A stretch of 64,000 nt of DNA, taken from Actinomucor elegans. Lineage: Eukaryota; Mucoromycota; Mucoromycetes; Mucorales; Mucoraceae. A program made the position numbers and the translations under genes. Below the pieces are notes generated by a model, which was not told the DNA's origin, did no database searches, and saw only the letters and a list, made by a program, of their open reading frames with translations. Shown here one piece after another: positions 13,146 through 25,122 of this stretch; position 1 is the first letter of the stretch, and each line of letters begins with the position of its first letter. The DNA lies in assembly GCA_026027325.1 (NCBI GenBank), contig JAMSLZ010000017.1, forward strand, positions 62,001 through 126,000. The letters are read 5' to 3'.

Positions 13146-13567
13146 AGAAATAAGAGAATCCAGAAATAAAAGGGGAGGGAAGGGTGAAATAGGAGGAGTA
13201 GAGACTGTTTGGAACTGACTTTAATAGCTCTATTTACAATAGTCAAGGGGAAGAATTTTTGATTGATGGGATAAAAAGGAGATATAGACTCTCGTTCTAT
13301 AGGAAAGGGTATCTTGTCATGTTGGAGTCTTCTACAAAAAAAAGAGGTAAAAAGGAACGTGTGTCGCTTCTGTAGGTGATCCATGTATCAAACTGATATG
13401 TTGATTGTTTGTTTATTTGAAAAACTATTGTATGTAGAGCAGGTCAGCTCTAAATTTATACTATACTATTTAATGTCGATTTAATGAATCGTTTGTTACT
13501 AGTCAAGCTTATATATAAACTAACAAATAAACTAGAGCTAAAGTAACGTTTAAACAGATATAAAGAC

Positions 13568-13628
13568 TCACTTTGAACACGATTTATGCATCAGATGCAA
13601 CATTGGGCCGAGATCAACCGAGATTAGA
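13568..13628 (+). repeat. dispersed intergenic element, copy 1
   Basis: Matches the family pattern: ACTTTGAACA, then CATCAGATGCAACATT, then GGGCCGAGATCAACCGAGA. It is the same order and spacing as the other copies. Confidence 0.65.
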
Positions 13629-14777
13629 CACATCAATTTGCATGCCATGTCAATTTTCTAGACTGAAAATTCAAATAAATTTTAGTCCTCACAAATGGAA
13701 ATTCCTAACAGAATTTGAGTAGAAATTAATACCATATTTACACAAGACAGCAAAGGTACATCGATCATTTGAAGTTTTAATTTTTTTTTAAAAAAAAGGC
13801 AGTGCATTATATTTTCTATCGAATGATATACATTTTGCAAAGACGTAAAAGAAAATCCTTTGTTTAAGGATAGAAAAAAAAAAAATGGCGGAGTTTTGTA
13901 TTACCTCGTACAGCATTATTATAGTTATAGAAATTAACGTACCGTAATATCCCCTATGCTCTAACGGTTTCCCAAATTTCAAAGCTCTATCTTGGTTCAT
14001 TATTGATCTACATTGCTTCGTATAATTTGGGATTTTTGACCTAGTGAACGCCCTATGCACGCACTACATAATACATCTCCGTAAGCCAATGAGAATGAAT
14101 ATGTTTAAGGAATTTAGGCATTGAAATTTTACCCCTGAACATTAAAAAAAATCATGGAGAACGACGAGCAAATATTTGCGTGTATTTGAATTATTTAAAC
14201 TTGCAAAAGATTGAAATATTTCTTGTATGGTGCAGGTTTCGAGCAATTTTAGAAAGAAAAATATTACTCCAACTGCTGAAAACGCTTTTACTATCGGTGT
14301 TAGCCAGGACCTTTCTAGTGCAATACATTAATAGATTGCCCCAAATCCAAACTTGTATTATGGTTGTTCGTTTTTTTTCTTTAGTCGAGGGAATCATAAC
14401 CATGAATCTGATATTCAATCCGCTCAGACCAATAAAATCGAAACGCTTGCATATCAAAAACAACAATCAAGGTTACTGACATGGTGAAACAATGAGGACT
14501 ATATGGAAAGTTGTCTCTATCTAGAAACATGTGTCACGTATAACGATGCTGTAACGTTGGATATAACTACATGAGCGGTATATGTACGTTAATTTATATA
14601 ACGCCTCATTGATTTGAGCACTTCTCGTCAGATAAAAATCCCCAACTTAAAGTTAATTCATACATTACTCTTTGTAATACCGAAACGATTATAAACAAAA
14701 AAAACAAGCATGGAAATGCTTTATTATTTTTCAAAAGCTATGGAACTATCAGATGAATTAAATCAAGATTAAACGAT

Positions 14778-15707
14778 TTAATCGAAGAGACCGAAACCCA
14801 TGTCATCATCCTCTTCCTCAGACTCCTCGGCAGCAGCAGCTTCGGCAGCGGGGGCATCAGAAGTAGCAGCAGCAGCGGGAGCGGCAACAGCGAAAGCTTC
14901 GGGGTTAGCAATGAATTCCTTGATTTGTTCAGAACCAGGGAAGGTGTAGTCGGAAGCAACAGAGACAGCCAACAAGTTCTTGTAACCGTTGATGACGGAG
15001 TGAGGAACGGAGGCCAAAGTGGGGTAACCGACAGCCAAAGAGACGGAGGCGATCTCGCGGATAGCAGCCATCAAGTTGTTGACCAATTGAGACTCCTCAA
15101 CATCGAGAACGTCAGCAGAGAAGAGAGATCCAGCATCGTAGACTTGGACAACAGCCATACCGTAGGTGAAGGGAGAGATGTTCAACATGTTCAAGAGAAC
15201 AGCTTCGGAAGGACCGACCTTGGTACCAGCATAGACAAGCTTGACATCAGAGACGATTTCAATAGTACCACGAGCAATCTTGGTGGGGATACCCAAAGCT
15301 TGGAAGAAAGAGGTCTTTCCGGGTTCCATACCAGTGTTACCACCGGGAACAACGACATCAACGGGAGCAATGGCACCAGCACGAGCGGGAGCAGCAACAC
15401 GGTTAGAGATGATCTTTTCACGGATGTCCTTGAGGTCACCGTTGGTGAAAACGAAACCAATGTTACCCTTAACAAAGTTAAGAAGCTTCTCGAGTTCGGG
15501 ACGGTCGTTGATCATACCCTTCAAGGCACGACGGACCATGGTGTTCTTACCCATAAGCACAGCAGCTTCACCACGGAGGGAGAAACGGATTTGGTGCATT
15601 TGGTTAGAACTGACATTGTCAACGTTGACAATGAAGATGGATTGGTAGGTATCCAAATAGTTGGTGAGCTTTTGGAAGTAAAGGGCCTTGGATTCTCTCT
15701 TCGACAT
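14778..15707 (-). CDS. RPP0: 60S acidic ribosomal protein P0 (stalk protein uL10)
   Basis: Core of the ribosomal stalk: binds 28S rRNA and the P1/P2 dimers that recruit elongation factors. Single exon of 309 residues, normal for eukaryotic P0. N-terminal L10 domain has [13 protein letters not shown] and [15 protein letters not shown]. The insertion domain has [20 protein letters not shown]. An Ala-rich hinge leads to the terminal [13 protein letters not shown], the universal P-protein tail that contacts factors. Codon use is strongly biased, with few distinct codons, as expected for a highly expressed gene; long antisense open frames at 14925-15752 and 15241-15648 result from that bias. Its promoter lies in 15708-16100. 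Confidence 0.98.
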   Translation of the reverse strand: MSKRESKALYFQKLTNYLDTYQSIFIVNVDNVSSNQMHQIRFSLRGEAAVLMGKNTMVRRALKGMINDRPELEKLLNFVKGNIGFVFTNGDLKDIREKIISNRVAAPARAGAIAPVDVVVPGGNTGMEPGKTSFFQALGIPTKIARGTIEIVSDVKLVYAGTKVGPSEAVLLNMLNISPFTYGMAVVQVYDAGSLFSADVLDVEESQLVNNLMAAIREIASVSLAVGYPTLASVPHSVINGYKNLLAVSVASDYTFPGSEQIKEFIANPEAFAVAAPAAAATSDAPAAEAAAAEESEEEDDDMGFGLFD

Positions 15708-16127
15708 GTTGATTATATAACTGTTCGAGGAAACTTTTTAAAGAAACTGTGATGGAACTAGTTAGCTACATGGATGAATGGATGGATGCATGATGAATTT
15801 ACCTTGGCAGATAAAGAGGATCCTTTCATTTGTGGCCATGGTTTTATTTCAGATAAATGAATGGGCTTGTTCGGCCCGGATTTGATACAGAGCTGGCCCT
15901 GAATTACCATTTCGCTGAAGATAGATTTAAAGCCTACAATTAGTATTGCTGCATATTCTGAGTATATCATGCTAATCAGATGAGACATACAATAAGAGAT
16001 CGGTTGAGAGATCATTTGGTCATTAGAAGCAATTTGGAAAAAATGTATGCATTTTACAGCCGATCATGGAAACATAGTATGCACATAGTATGCTAATCAA
16101 ATAACGAGTTTAGTAAAAGAAGTGCTC

Positions 16128-16190
16128 TACTTTGACATGTACTTTTTACATCAGATGCGATATTAAATTCAAATCGGTTGGGGAATGTCG
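16128..16190 (+). repeat. dispersed intergenic element, copy 2
   Basis: TACTTTGACATG, then ACATCAGATGCGATATT, then AAATCGGTTGGGGA; a more diverged copy with transitions in the GACATTTGACCGAG core. Confidence 0.6.
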
Positions 16191-16725
16191 AGAAATAATG
16201 TTAAAAATGCAGAAATTAAAAATTTGGCCTTAAAAGTATGCCCTCATGAAGTTTTCGCCTCTTTTAAAGAGATTACTCTTCCCTTATGATAAAATCGGGA
16301 TATCATTTTTTTTTTTAGAAACTAAAAGTAACATTTGCAGGATATTGTGTATAATATTAAACCCTGCAATGGGTGTAGAAGTGCACATTAGTAATTTTCG
16401 TGAATTTTTTTTTTTCATAATAAAAATACAAACCAAGGTTATATAAGCAGTAAACTTTCCAACTTCAAATAGAAAGTTGGTGTCTATATTTTTTTTATAG
16501 TAGTAACAACTTATAGAGAGGTCAAATCAAGTCACAGTTTTGTATGAAATAGGGTCTCACGGCAAACCACGTATGTGAAATCAATCGATTTCAATCAGAT
16601 GCAGTTAATCAGTAATGTACGTTCAAAACGAGTTGTTACATTCGCCAAACCCTTGAATCTACTGCATCACTTCCATTGTATCAAGTGCCTTTCTTTTGGT
16701 ATGTTAAGTTATGTCCTTCATGTAG

Positions 16726-16755
16726 CAAGCGTGTGTGTGTATGTGTATGTGTGTA

Positions 16756-16816
<61 letters not shown>

Positions 16817-16820
16817 ATGT
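16726..16820. repeat. (GT)n microsatellite
   Basis: Nearly uninterrupted GT dinucleotides with a few AT or GC interruptions at both ends. It lies about 180 bp beyond the glycogen phosphorylase stop codon. Confidence 0.95.
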
Positions 16821-16994
16821 GCGTGCATTTTATTTTATTTTCGTTTTTTCCATATCGAAATCGTCAGAGCTGATGATACAGTAAGAGTGGTTACTTATTC
16901 ATATCACCAAAAAAAGTAAAATAAATTGATGGTAGTTTGTAATTTGAATTGTTGAGTCAATATTTATTATTGGTTAAAAAGATATACAAAACTA

Positions 16995-19649
16995 TTAAAG
17001 AGCAACTGGCTTCAAGTTCCAGATCTTGTCGGCATATTCACGAGTAGCACGGTCAGAAGAGAAGAAACCCATACCAGCAGTACACAAAATTGACTTCTTG
17101 GCCCATGTAGTCTTGTCCTTGTATACCTCATCAACGCGATCATGAGCGTCCAAATACATTTCAAAATCAGCAGAGATCAAATAATAATCACCACCATAGG
17201 TTAGGGTATTAATTAAGGGACCAAAGACAGATGCAGTTTCCTGACCGCCAAATTCACCCGATTGGATAGCTTGCAGCACTACTTGAAGATTGGGATCTAT
17301 AGAGACACCATGATATTTCTGTTGGTGACGGATATCTGCCACCTTGTCTGCCAAAGTACCAAACATAAAGATATTCTCTTCACCAATTTCATCGCGGATC
17401 TCGATATTGGCCCCATCGACAGTACCCAAAATTAAACCACCGTTCAAAACAAACTTCATGTTGGAAGTACCAGAGGCTTCTGTGCCGGCAGTAGAAATAT
17501 GCTGAGAGATATCAGATGTAGGTGTAATGATTTCGGCAAGGGAAACGTTGTAATCAGGAATATAGACCACCTTCAAAAGGTCATTAATGGACTCGTCGTT
17601 GTTCACTACTTGAGACACTGTGGTGATTAATTTGATCACCATCTTGGCAATGTAGTAACCAGGAGCAGATTTACCACCAAAGATCACCACACGAGGTGTT
17701 AATTCTTTACGTTCTTCAGCGCTCAACAACTGAATGTTCTTGTAACGATAGATGACACCAAGAATATTCATGAATTGACGCTTGTATTCGTGGATACGCT
17801 TGACTTGAATATCGAATAACGCGCGGGGATCAACTGTGATATCCAAATGGGTCTTGATCCAGTCAGCCAAACGCTGCTTATTCTTTAACTTGACATCCAT
17901 CCACTTGGCTTGGAATTTAGTGTCTTCGGCATACTTTTTGAGTCCCTTGAGTTCATCCAAATGAGTGACCCATTTTTGAGAGCCAAGTGTTTCAGTGATC
18001 AAATCACGCAAAGCAGGATTTGCTTGATACAACCAACGGCGTGGCGTAATACCATTAGTGATATTGATAAACTTGTCTGGTCCATAATAACGGATGAAAT
18101 CACTAAACAGTTGGGTCTTGATCAATTCCGAGTGCAGAGCAGCAACACCGTTGACTGTATGAGAGCCAACTACTGCAAGGTAGGCCATACGTACTTGCTG
18201 GGGATTACTTTCTTCAATGATGGAAACTCGATTCAATAATCCACGGTCACTGTTGACCTTTTCGACTTTTTGCAAAAAGAAGAGGTTGATATCGTACACG
18301 ATTTGCATATGACGGGGTAAGATATTTTCCATCATAGGCACGGACCAACACTCAAGCGCTTCAGGCAAGACGGTATGATTCGTAAAAGCAAAAACGCGAG
18401 TCACAATGTCCCATGCAGCGTCCCAGTCAAGACCCTCAATATCCACCAAGATACGTTGAAGTTCAGGAATAGCTAGTGTTGGATGCGTGTCATTCAGTTG
18501 AACTGCGACCTTATCAGGGAAGTCTTTCCATGCACAGTTGGAGCGCTTGAAACGGTTAATAATATCTTGAAGTGAAGCACTGACGAAAAAGTATTCCTGC
18601 TTTAAGCGCAACTCCTTTCCTACCAAGTGGTTGTCATTGGGATACAATACTGAAGTCAAGTTTTCAGCGTTCTTTTGATCAGCTACAGAGCGGTCATAAT
18701 CACCATCGTTGAAAGATGCGAAATCAAATGTCTTTAAGGATTTGGAAGACCAAAGACGGATATTTCCACACCCTTTCGTATTAAAGCCAGGAATAGGCAC
18801 ATCGTAGGCCATAGCTTGCACTTTATCACCGCCTTCCCATGACATACGCGACTCGCCCTTTTCATTTACCTTTGTAGCCACATAACCGTAAAACTGTACT
18901 TCATAACGGATATCGCTGCGAGGAAATTCCCAAGGATTACCATCAGCATTCAACCAATAATCTGGCATTTCGGTTTGATAGCCTTCACTATTGATCAATT
19001 GCTTAAAGATACCATATTGATAACGTAGGCCGTAGCCCCAAGTAGGATAATCCAGGGTAGCAGCAGCATCCATATAACAAGCGGCAAGACGACCCAAACC
19101 TCCATTACCTAACGCAGCGTCACGCTCCTGTTCCAATAAATCCTCCAAACTAAAACCCAGATCCTTAACACCAGACTTGTATGCATCTTTGACTTCCAAA
19201 CAATGCAGCGCGTTATCCAAAGCACGACCAATCAAGAACTCCATCGATAGATAATAGCAACGCTTGGGGTTTTCGCGGTAGATGGTTTCCTGCGTCGTGT
19301 TCCAGTCTTTTAAAAGACGCTCACGTACTGAACGCGCGGTAGCTTGATACATGGCCAGTTTATCAAGATTATAAGGCGTACGACAGAGAGTCTCCACCGT
19401 ATGGTACACAATATCCTTTTTAATTGCTTCTACATCGTTACTCTTCGGTGTGATGAGCCTTTTCCATTCATTGAGAGTTTCAGTATCCAACGCAATGTGC
19501 TTTGATTTTCTTGAGGGAACACTAGATGTATTGACAGGTTCCAAATTATCCTTATCATCGTCCACATGGATAGTAACATTGGTCAAACGACGCGTAAGCT
19601 TGGGCATAGAAAGCCGACGAGGCCTTTCGCTGGTAGGTGTAGTACTCAT
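16995..19649 (-). CDS. GPH1: glycogen phosphorylase
   Basis: Cytosolic PLP enzyme that releases glucose-1-phosphate from glycogen. Single exon, 884 residues, close to yeast Gph1. Landmarks: NPKRCYYLSMEFLIGR; RDAALGNGGLGRLAACYMDA; DTHPTLAIPELQRIL; the PLP-binding EASGTSNMKFVLNG (Schiff-base Lys); and VDGANIEI. The N-terminal extension carries RRLSMP, a textbook basophilic (PKA-type) phosphorylation consensus, in the region where family members are phosphorylated. Whether this site is used is inference. It shares a divergent upstream region with the flavin monooxygenase starting at 21175. Stop at 16995; no introns seen. Confidence 0.97.
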   Translation of the reverse strand: MSTTPTSERPRRLSMPKLTRRLTNVTIHVDDDKDNLEPVNTSSVPSRKSKHIALDTETLNEWKRLITPKSNDVEAIKKDIVYHTVETLCRTPYNLDKLAMYQATARSVRERLLKDWNTTQETIYRENPKRCYYLSMEFLIGRALDNALHCLEVKDAYKSGVKDLGFSLEDLLEQERDAALGNGGLGRLAACYMDAAATLDYPTWGYGLRYQYGIFKQLINSEGYQTEMPDYWLNADGNPWEFPRSDIRYEVQFYGYVATKVNEKGESRMSWEGGDKVQAMAYDVPIPGFNTKGCGNIRLWSSKSLKTFDFASFNDGDYDRSVADQKNAENLTSVLYPNDNHLVGKELRLKQEYFFVSASLQDIINRFKRSNCAWKDFPDKVAVQLNDTHPTLAIPELQRILVDIEGLDWDAAWDIVTRVFAFTNHTVLPEALECWSVPMMENILPRHMQIVYDINLFFLQKVEKVNSDRGLLNRVSIIEESNPQQVRMAYLAVVGSHTVNGVAALHSELIKTQLFSDFIRYYGPDKFINITNGITPRRWLYQANPALRDLITETLGSQKWVTHLDELKGLKKYAEDTKFQAKWMDVKLKNKQRLADWIKTHLDITVDPRALFDIQVKRIHEYKRQFMNILGVIYRYKNIQLLSAEERKELTPRVVIFGGKSAPGYYIAKMVIKLITTVSQVVNNDESINDLLKVVYIPDYNVSLAEIITPTSDISQHISTAGTEASGTSNMKFVLNGGLILGTVDGANIEIRDEIGEENIFMFGTLADKVADIRHQQKYHGVSIDPNLQVVLQAIQSGEFGGQETASVFGPLINTLTYGGDYYLISADFEMYLDAHDRVDEVYKDKTTWAKKSILCTAGMGFFSSDRATREYADKIWNLKPVAL

Positions 19650-21174
19650 ACTTTTTTATCAGTTGAAAACGATGGAAAGAACGCGTAATCTCCATGATAT
19701 TTATGTATGTTTCTAAAAGGTTTCACCTGACCTTCATTATTTACCCCGCTTCAAGTAATTGTTACCTGACTTCCCACGAGAAACATCCGTATACATGGAA
19801 ACGACACTATAATTAACCAAGAAAGTCTCTTGCGTTCCGTTTGTTGCACCCGTTAAATCATAAAAGCAAGCCATTTTTTTGAATGGAGAATGACTTTTAG
19901 TAATTATTATAGCTTTACATGTATGTTAAACCACCATTACGGTGGTATAAAACGGGACAAATATCCTTTTACGCGTATAGTCACTACATCATACAAAAAG
20001 CTTATCTAAAAAACTAGAGTCTAAATCAGGATTGTCTCCAGGATCGGCATAGATCAAAGCGTTATTCGAGTGAACATAGAAAGAGCCCTGTACAAAGCTT
20101 ATCTTTTGTTAAAGCTATAGTCAATTTGTCTTTTTTTTTAAAAAAAAAATTATCTAATTTTTGGTTTACACAATCACTGATGGATACACATGTATGCCAC
20201 CGTTGTATCAACAAATATACAATGAAACTAATCAGGTCAAGTAGATCAAGAATCTGAAAACGTAATGATTTTTATATCTCCAAAAAATTTATTCAAGCTA
20301 TAAAAATATTATGCCCATATAACCATCACATGTAATGCTCTATATTTAAAGAGAGAATATCAATGCAGGAAGAACCGGTTTATCTTGCTATCCTGATTCA
20401 TATCGCGCATGAAAGTACTGCTACTGGACTGACTGACTGACAGTTTCATTGGTTTTCGGTAGTTGAACCTTACGAACTTACAGATAACGTCTTGTTCCAA
20501 CTTATTAGTGAACAGCGGTATATTGAAGATTTCTAAGGCAGATAGTAGTAATAACGCATCATTTTCACCAAAAAATTTCAAATTTTATCTATAAGTTCGG
20601 TGATAGTAATTGGAATGATTCTAATAGACCGTCAACTTCATCATCTAGATCATCAATAATGAAGTCATTCATTTGCAACTCGTTTGTTTCCTGGCAACAC
20701 AACCCCTTTCTAATGAAACAATCAATAAAGCTTATAGTTGGAAACCCCCTCCCCTGAAAATTATGGCTTATTATTGCAACCAGGCATCCAACGTATGGAA
20801 ACTGTTGATAAACTTTAGTCAAATAAACGAAACGAGCATTATTTGAAAAAGAAAATCGATTAAATCTTTTCAGGTTCTTATTACCTTTTTGTTACACTAG
20901 ATATTTATTGCATGAAATGGTGTGATTTATTTCTTTTATGTAAAGTAGTTGGTATTACTACAAAGCTCACAAGATTGCATACAGTTGCTAAAACACTATT
21001 GCATTATAGATTATTCTCATCGCCATGCAGTATCTACATGTCCATAATAAATGTAGATCCGTACTATATGCTCACGTGAAAGATCCATCATTAAGCTTAA
21101 CAGGTTACAACGAAAAGGATAAATAGACGCGCCAACAAGGCCGCTTTCTTTTTCTTCATCCAACTTTATTCTAT
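19650..21174. other. divergent upstream region, phosphorylase / FMO
   Basis: A 1.5-kb spacer between two divergent starts. Two unrecognised minus-strand open frames (20589-20822 and 20360-20581) lie end to end but in different frames. They have no domain I can name and could be a decayed gene. An inverted pair of T and A tracts is at about 20131-20149. A TATA-like GATAAATAGA is at 21119-21128, about 50 bases before the FMO start. Confidence 0.45.
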
Positions 21175-22995
21175 ATGACTATACAAGACCAAAAACAACC
21201 ATTCACCTTCGAAGAGGTTATTGATTATACGATCAAAGAAGCAAAAGAAGCTTTGGATGACCCTTATAAATTCAAGAAGCCTATCAAGAATGTAGCGGTT
21301 ATTGGAGCTGGGCCTTCCGGAGTAAAGTATATAAAAGGTTTTACTAGAAATGAAAATATTAATTTTTTTTTTTTTTACGAGTATAGTTGCCTTCAGCAAG
21401 ACATTTAAAGGAAGCTGGCTTTAATGTACGCGTTTTTGACCGAAATGCTGAACCTGGAGGTCTTTGGTAACGTATGAATGGCCGTACAGAGGGGTTATGT
21501 AAAACTTACTTAATCTATCCTTATTCTTTTAATAGGGTATACTCAGAAAAAGCCTCACTTAAGCCAAAAATGCCTACTAGCAGAACCACACGGACAATTG
21601 ATCCAGAAGCTGCTGCCTTTGATGGTTCAGTGCGTCAAAAGAAGCTTTTGGAAATGACACCTGAGCTACAGCATGAAATCTTAAAGAAGCATCCGCCTTC
21701 TGCAATGTACCGTGATCTCATCAGTAATACAGCCATTGAGATATTTGCCTTGCCTGATTTCCCCTTCCCCTATGGTTCACCACGTTTTAGTGTTCGAGAA
21801 AAGCAAGCTGAATACCTCAAAAACTATGCTAAGCATTTCGACTTGATACCTTTGATTGAATTCAATACCAGTGTAGATCTTATTACCAAGAATCATGAGG
21901 ATAACACTTGGGATTTAGTGTTATGTAAGTATGATGTATATTCGAGCGGTATTGTGCGCATATTGCGTTGGAAGGAGACGTTTGATGCTGTTGTTTCTGC
22001 AACTGGCATCCATCAAGACCCTCATATACCTGATTTCAAGGATTTAGCGGCCTGGAGCAAAGCTTTCCCCGATCGGGCTATCCATTCTAAACAGTATAGA
22101 AGACCAGAAGATTATTTGGACAAAGTAAACTTAAAATTATGGTGAACTCTGCATATATACTCATTCCTTTTGGTTTTAGCACGTATTGGTTGTGGGTGGC
22201 AGTATCTCAGCTGTAGATGTTGTTCGCTCCTTGGACGGATTCGCTAAAACAATCACTATGTCGTTTAAGGATCCCTTTGATGAGCCAGCTTATGTCTACA
22301 AAGTCTTTCGTTCCAAGATACCCGAATCTGTCATCATTAAGCCTAATATTGCTGCTTTCTCTAATAAGGAAGGTGTCGTTGATGGCTCAATTATTTTCGA
22401 AGATGGTACTAGCTTAAGTGATGTCGATCATGTTGTCTTTGCCACTGGCTTCCTCAATCGTATGAACTATTTGGGCAACCTAGCTATCGACAAGAAAGCT
22501 TCTGAAGTTGCCTGGTTCCCACCACGCCCACTTTATGACGATGTTCCTGAAAGCCATGTTGTACTTGGTCCCCAGCTTCCATTAAATGTGTACCGTTATG
22601 TATTCTTAATGTCTGATCCTACATTGGCTTTCGTTGGAAACATGCCGTTCTTTGGTATGCCGCCATTCTTTGACTCTCAAGCGCGTGCGGTGGCCCGCGT
22701 TTGGTCAGGCCGTGCCCTTTTGCCCAGCCAAGAAATCATGTACAAGTCCACTGCTGAATTTGATATCGGTCACAGTCCACTCGCATTGTTTACTGCTGAT
22801 AGATTCCGAAGAGAACTCTATATTTCTTGGCTAAATTATCATGCAGAGAGGACCGAAGGTGAACCTTTGTCAAAGATTCAAAACTTTGCAGACAATTATG
22901 AGGAGGAAACTAAAAAAACCATCGAGATCTGGGGTAAGGCTTCTACCGAAAATTTTGAAAAAGCAAAGAAATATATTCAAGAACATATCTTGTAA
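21175..22995 (+). CDS. flavin-containing monooxygenase (FMO-like)
   Basis: NADPH- and FAD-dependent oxygenase that oxidises soft nucleophiles (S or N). Four exons close in frame at GAGPSG-LPSARHLKEAG, EPGGLW-VYSEK and YLDK-HVLVVGGS. Visible motifs: FAD Rossmann VAVIGAGPSG; the second-turn Asp of VFDRN; EPGGLW; IHSKQYR preceding the NADPH-binding VLVVGGSISAVDVV (one glycine of the usual GGGxSG is replaced); and the late VVFATGFL. Total about 520 residues, within the fungal FMO range. It has no clear N-terminal signal or C-terminal membrane anchor. Substrate cannot be read from sequence. It is divergent from glycogen phosphorylase. Confidence 0.92.
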
Positions 22996-23355
22996 TGCTT
23001 TGTTATGAGTACTGTGATGCTTTTAATTTTTATCTTAATAAAAAATTGGTTTTGAACTATGATTGTATTTTAATAATCATAATTCCATGGATTAAACGAA
23101 ATATGCAATTTTATTTAAATTTTTTTACATTTACTTTGATTCTACAAAAGCTCCATTAATATACTTTTTTGTAAACCAATATTGTATTATCATCAAAAGT
23201 AAGCTCACAATTCAACTAGGCTTTCTGTCACTTGGCGCGCCACAGTTTATTAAAGCACCACCAACCAATAAAATCCAAGTATTGATAAACTGCAGATTTT
23301 GTGAACAGAAAAAAAGTTTCTCTTTCACTTCAATCAACATCCAGTTCCCGAGATC
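22996..23355. other. tandem spacer FMO / NUFIP1-like gene
   Basis: AT-rich 360 bases with AATAAAAAAT near 23036, likely the FMO polyadenylation region, then the upstream region of the next plus-strand gene. It contains a GGCGCGCC octamer at 23235-23242. Nothing coding was seen. Confidence 0.4.
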
Positions 23356-25122
23356 ATGTCAGAAAACAATAATAATAACAGTAACAACGAACAACATTAC
23401 CCTTACGATCAATACCACAATTACTATTACCAACAATATTATGCCAATGCCCCTCCACAGCCCCCAATTCCCCAAGGAGATCCCTCTGCAGCATTATCAA
23501 CTATGGTCTATCAGCTGCAACAGCAAACACAACAAAGACAAGCTATGGGCGCATTAGCTGCTGCCTCTATTTCTTCAGTACTTGGAAACAATAAACAGCA
23601 GCCGCCTGTCGAGTACTATGCTGATTATTATGCGGTGAATGATCAGAGATCTGTCATAAACTATGACGATCTAAGCTTACCCAACAATCAATCCACTGTC
23701 ACAGAAGCCAAAGCTGTAACAGACCAACCAGAGATATCACCAAAAAAGTAATGTATCTTTTTTAATATATGCAACACGTCGTAATTAACCTTATTAATAG
23801 ACCCAAATTTTGCTGTAATCGATGGTTAAAGAGCGCTATTGCCGTGGCCCAACACGAAAAATTGCATATCAAATGCCCTAGTTGCGAACACATGTGTTTG
23901 CAATCTGCTTTACAAGAACACGAAGAGAATTTTCATGGAAAAGAAAAAAAAGTCAATGACAAAAAGCCGTAAGTTTCAGAAAAAAAAAAGCTAGATTCTA
24001 GAATGTGCGTATGTGTTAATACGGTAGCAGGTCCAGACCAGACGGTGTAATACCACCCAATGCGCCTCGAATCGAAACACCTGAGGAATTGGACGCTTGG
24101 ATCGCTGCCAGAAAAAAGAATTGGCCCAGTAAAGTGAACGTAGAAAGAAAGGAACAGGAAGAAGCGGAAAAGGAAGCCAGAGGAGAGTTACCAATGAATA
24201 AAAAGCGCAAGCCCAACAATAAGCGAGAGCCTATCAAGAAACAAAAAGTAGCAGAAAATACATTGATAGCTCAATATGATTCGGACTCGGATGATGCTAT
24301 GGATATCGAGAAAGATGCTGTTTCTTCCAAAGATCCTTCTTCCATGGGCAAGATCTTATTACCTGAAGACAGACCCAAGAGACGATGCAAATATTTTATG
24401 TCTGGAAATTGTAAACGGGGTGATGAATGTGGGTTTTCGCATGAAAAGCCTGAGCCGAAACCGAAGCAACCCAAGCAGCCAAAAGCCGCGCCAACATTCA
24501 AAAAGAGACCTAATTTATTATACAAGGTATGTACGAGAGCATGCACGGTATACTTGTTTGATCACTGACGAAACTCTATGAATAGTTACTGGAGAAAGAG
24601 ATTCTACAAGAGAAGAGTGTTATCTTGCAGTGCCTTCGATATATCGTGGATAATAACTTTTTTGGGAAAGGTAATCAACCAACTCAAGATCAAATCATGA
24701 GTAGTCAAAAGCCAGAAGAATCCAAACCAGAAGATCATATACTAGAAAGTAGCGAGACAGAAAATACTATAACTGAGACTCCTATGACACATGATCTCAC
24801 GGTAGAAGATCATAAAATTGAGAGTCCTAAAATTGATAACCATGTAGCAGAAGCTCATACTGAAGATTGTACGAGTGCACTCAAAAAACTACCAACTGAA
24901 CACCTAAATCTTGACAGCTCTGCTACATCATCTATAAACCAAGATGCTAAAATGCAGGAATCAGCCCAAGAAGAGAGACGGCTGTCAAAGCCCGAATCAG
25001 AAAATATCAACAAGGCAGAATCAATAGAACCAGCGACTAAGCCAACCGATCTACCAGTAAACACACTAGATATGGCTCATTCTGGACCGGAAATTGCTTC
25101 TGATGATAAGTGTCTTCCTTGA
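23356..25122 (+). CDS. NUFIP1-like zinc-finger protein (box C/D snoRNP assembly)
   Basis: NUFIP1/Rsa1-type factors link the R2TP/Hsp90 machinery to box C/D snoRNP assembly in the nucleus. Four exons close in frame. The N-terminus is Asn/Gln/Tyr-rich. A C2H2-like region (FCCNRWL ... HIKCPSCEHMCL ... HEENFH) follows. Then comes the diagnostic NUFIP1 stretch ETPEELDAWIAARKKNWPS, a basic linker with candidate nuclear localisation signals (KKRKPNNKRE), one CCCH finger (CKYFMSGNCKRGDECGFSH), and a helical LLEKEILQEKSVILQCLRYI motif shared by fungal members. The C-terminal 150 residues are acidic and low complexity. The family is secure from the DAWIAARKKNWPS motif combined with the CCCH finger; function is taken from the family. 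Confidence 0.85.

Larger units (their letters stand above)
13088..14777. other. spacer: DIL-gene upstream region and P0 3' side
   Basis: A GA-rich microsatellite at about 13097-13145 lies directly upstream of the DIL-protein ATG, probably in its 5' UTR. A copy of the dispersed repeat is at 13568-13628. Overlapping open frames at 13788-14060 and 14180-14479 show no recognisable domain and are not called genes. An AT-rich stretch precedes the P0 stop. Confidence 0.5.
15708..16994. other. spacer: P0 promoter, dispersed repeat, GT microsatellite
   Basis: Upstream region of P0 on the right and 3' flank of glycogen phosphorylase on the left. It includes a dispersed-element copy at 16128-16190 and a long GT tract at about 16726-16820. 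Open frames in the GT tract only translate the repeat. An open frame at 15758-16015 (minus) is unrecognised. Confidence 0.5.

Noticed and set aside
13088..13384. N-terminal extension of the ankyrin-DIL protein
   Set aside because: Open frame is due to a GA/CT microsatellite (Ser-Leu repeats); the ATG at 13087 begins normal coding sequence.
14180..14479. Overlapping frames on both strands as a transposase remnant
   Set aside because: No DDE, helix-turn-helix or polymerase motif in any frame.
14925..15752. 275-codon plus-strand open frame over the P0 gene
   Set aside because: Exactly antisense to RPP0 and explained by its strong codon bias; product is low complexity and unlike any family.
16575..16919. 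Open frames rich in Cys/Val
   Set aside because: They translate the (GT)n microsatellite.
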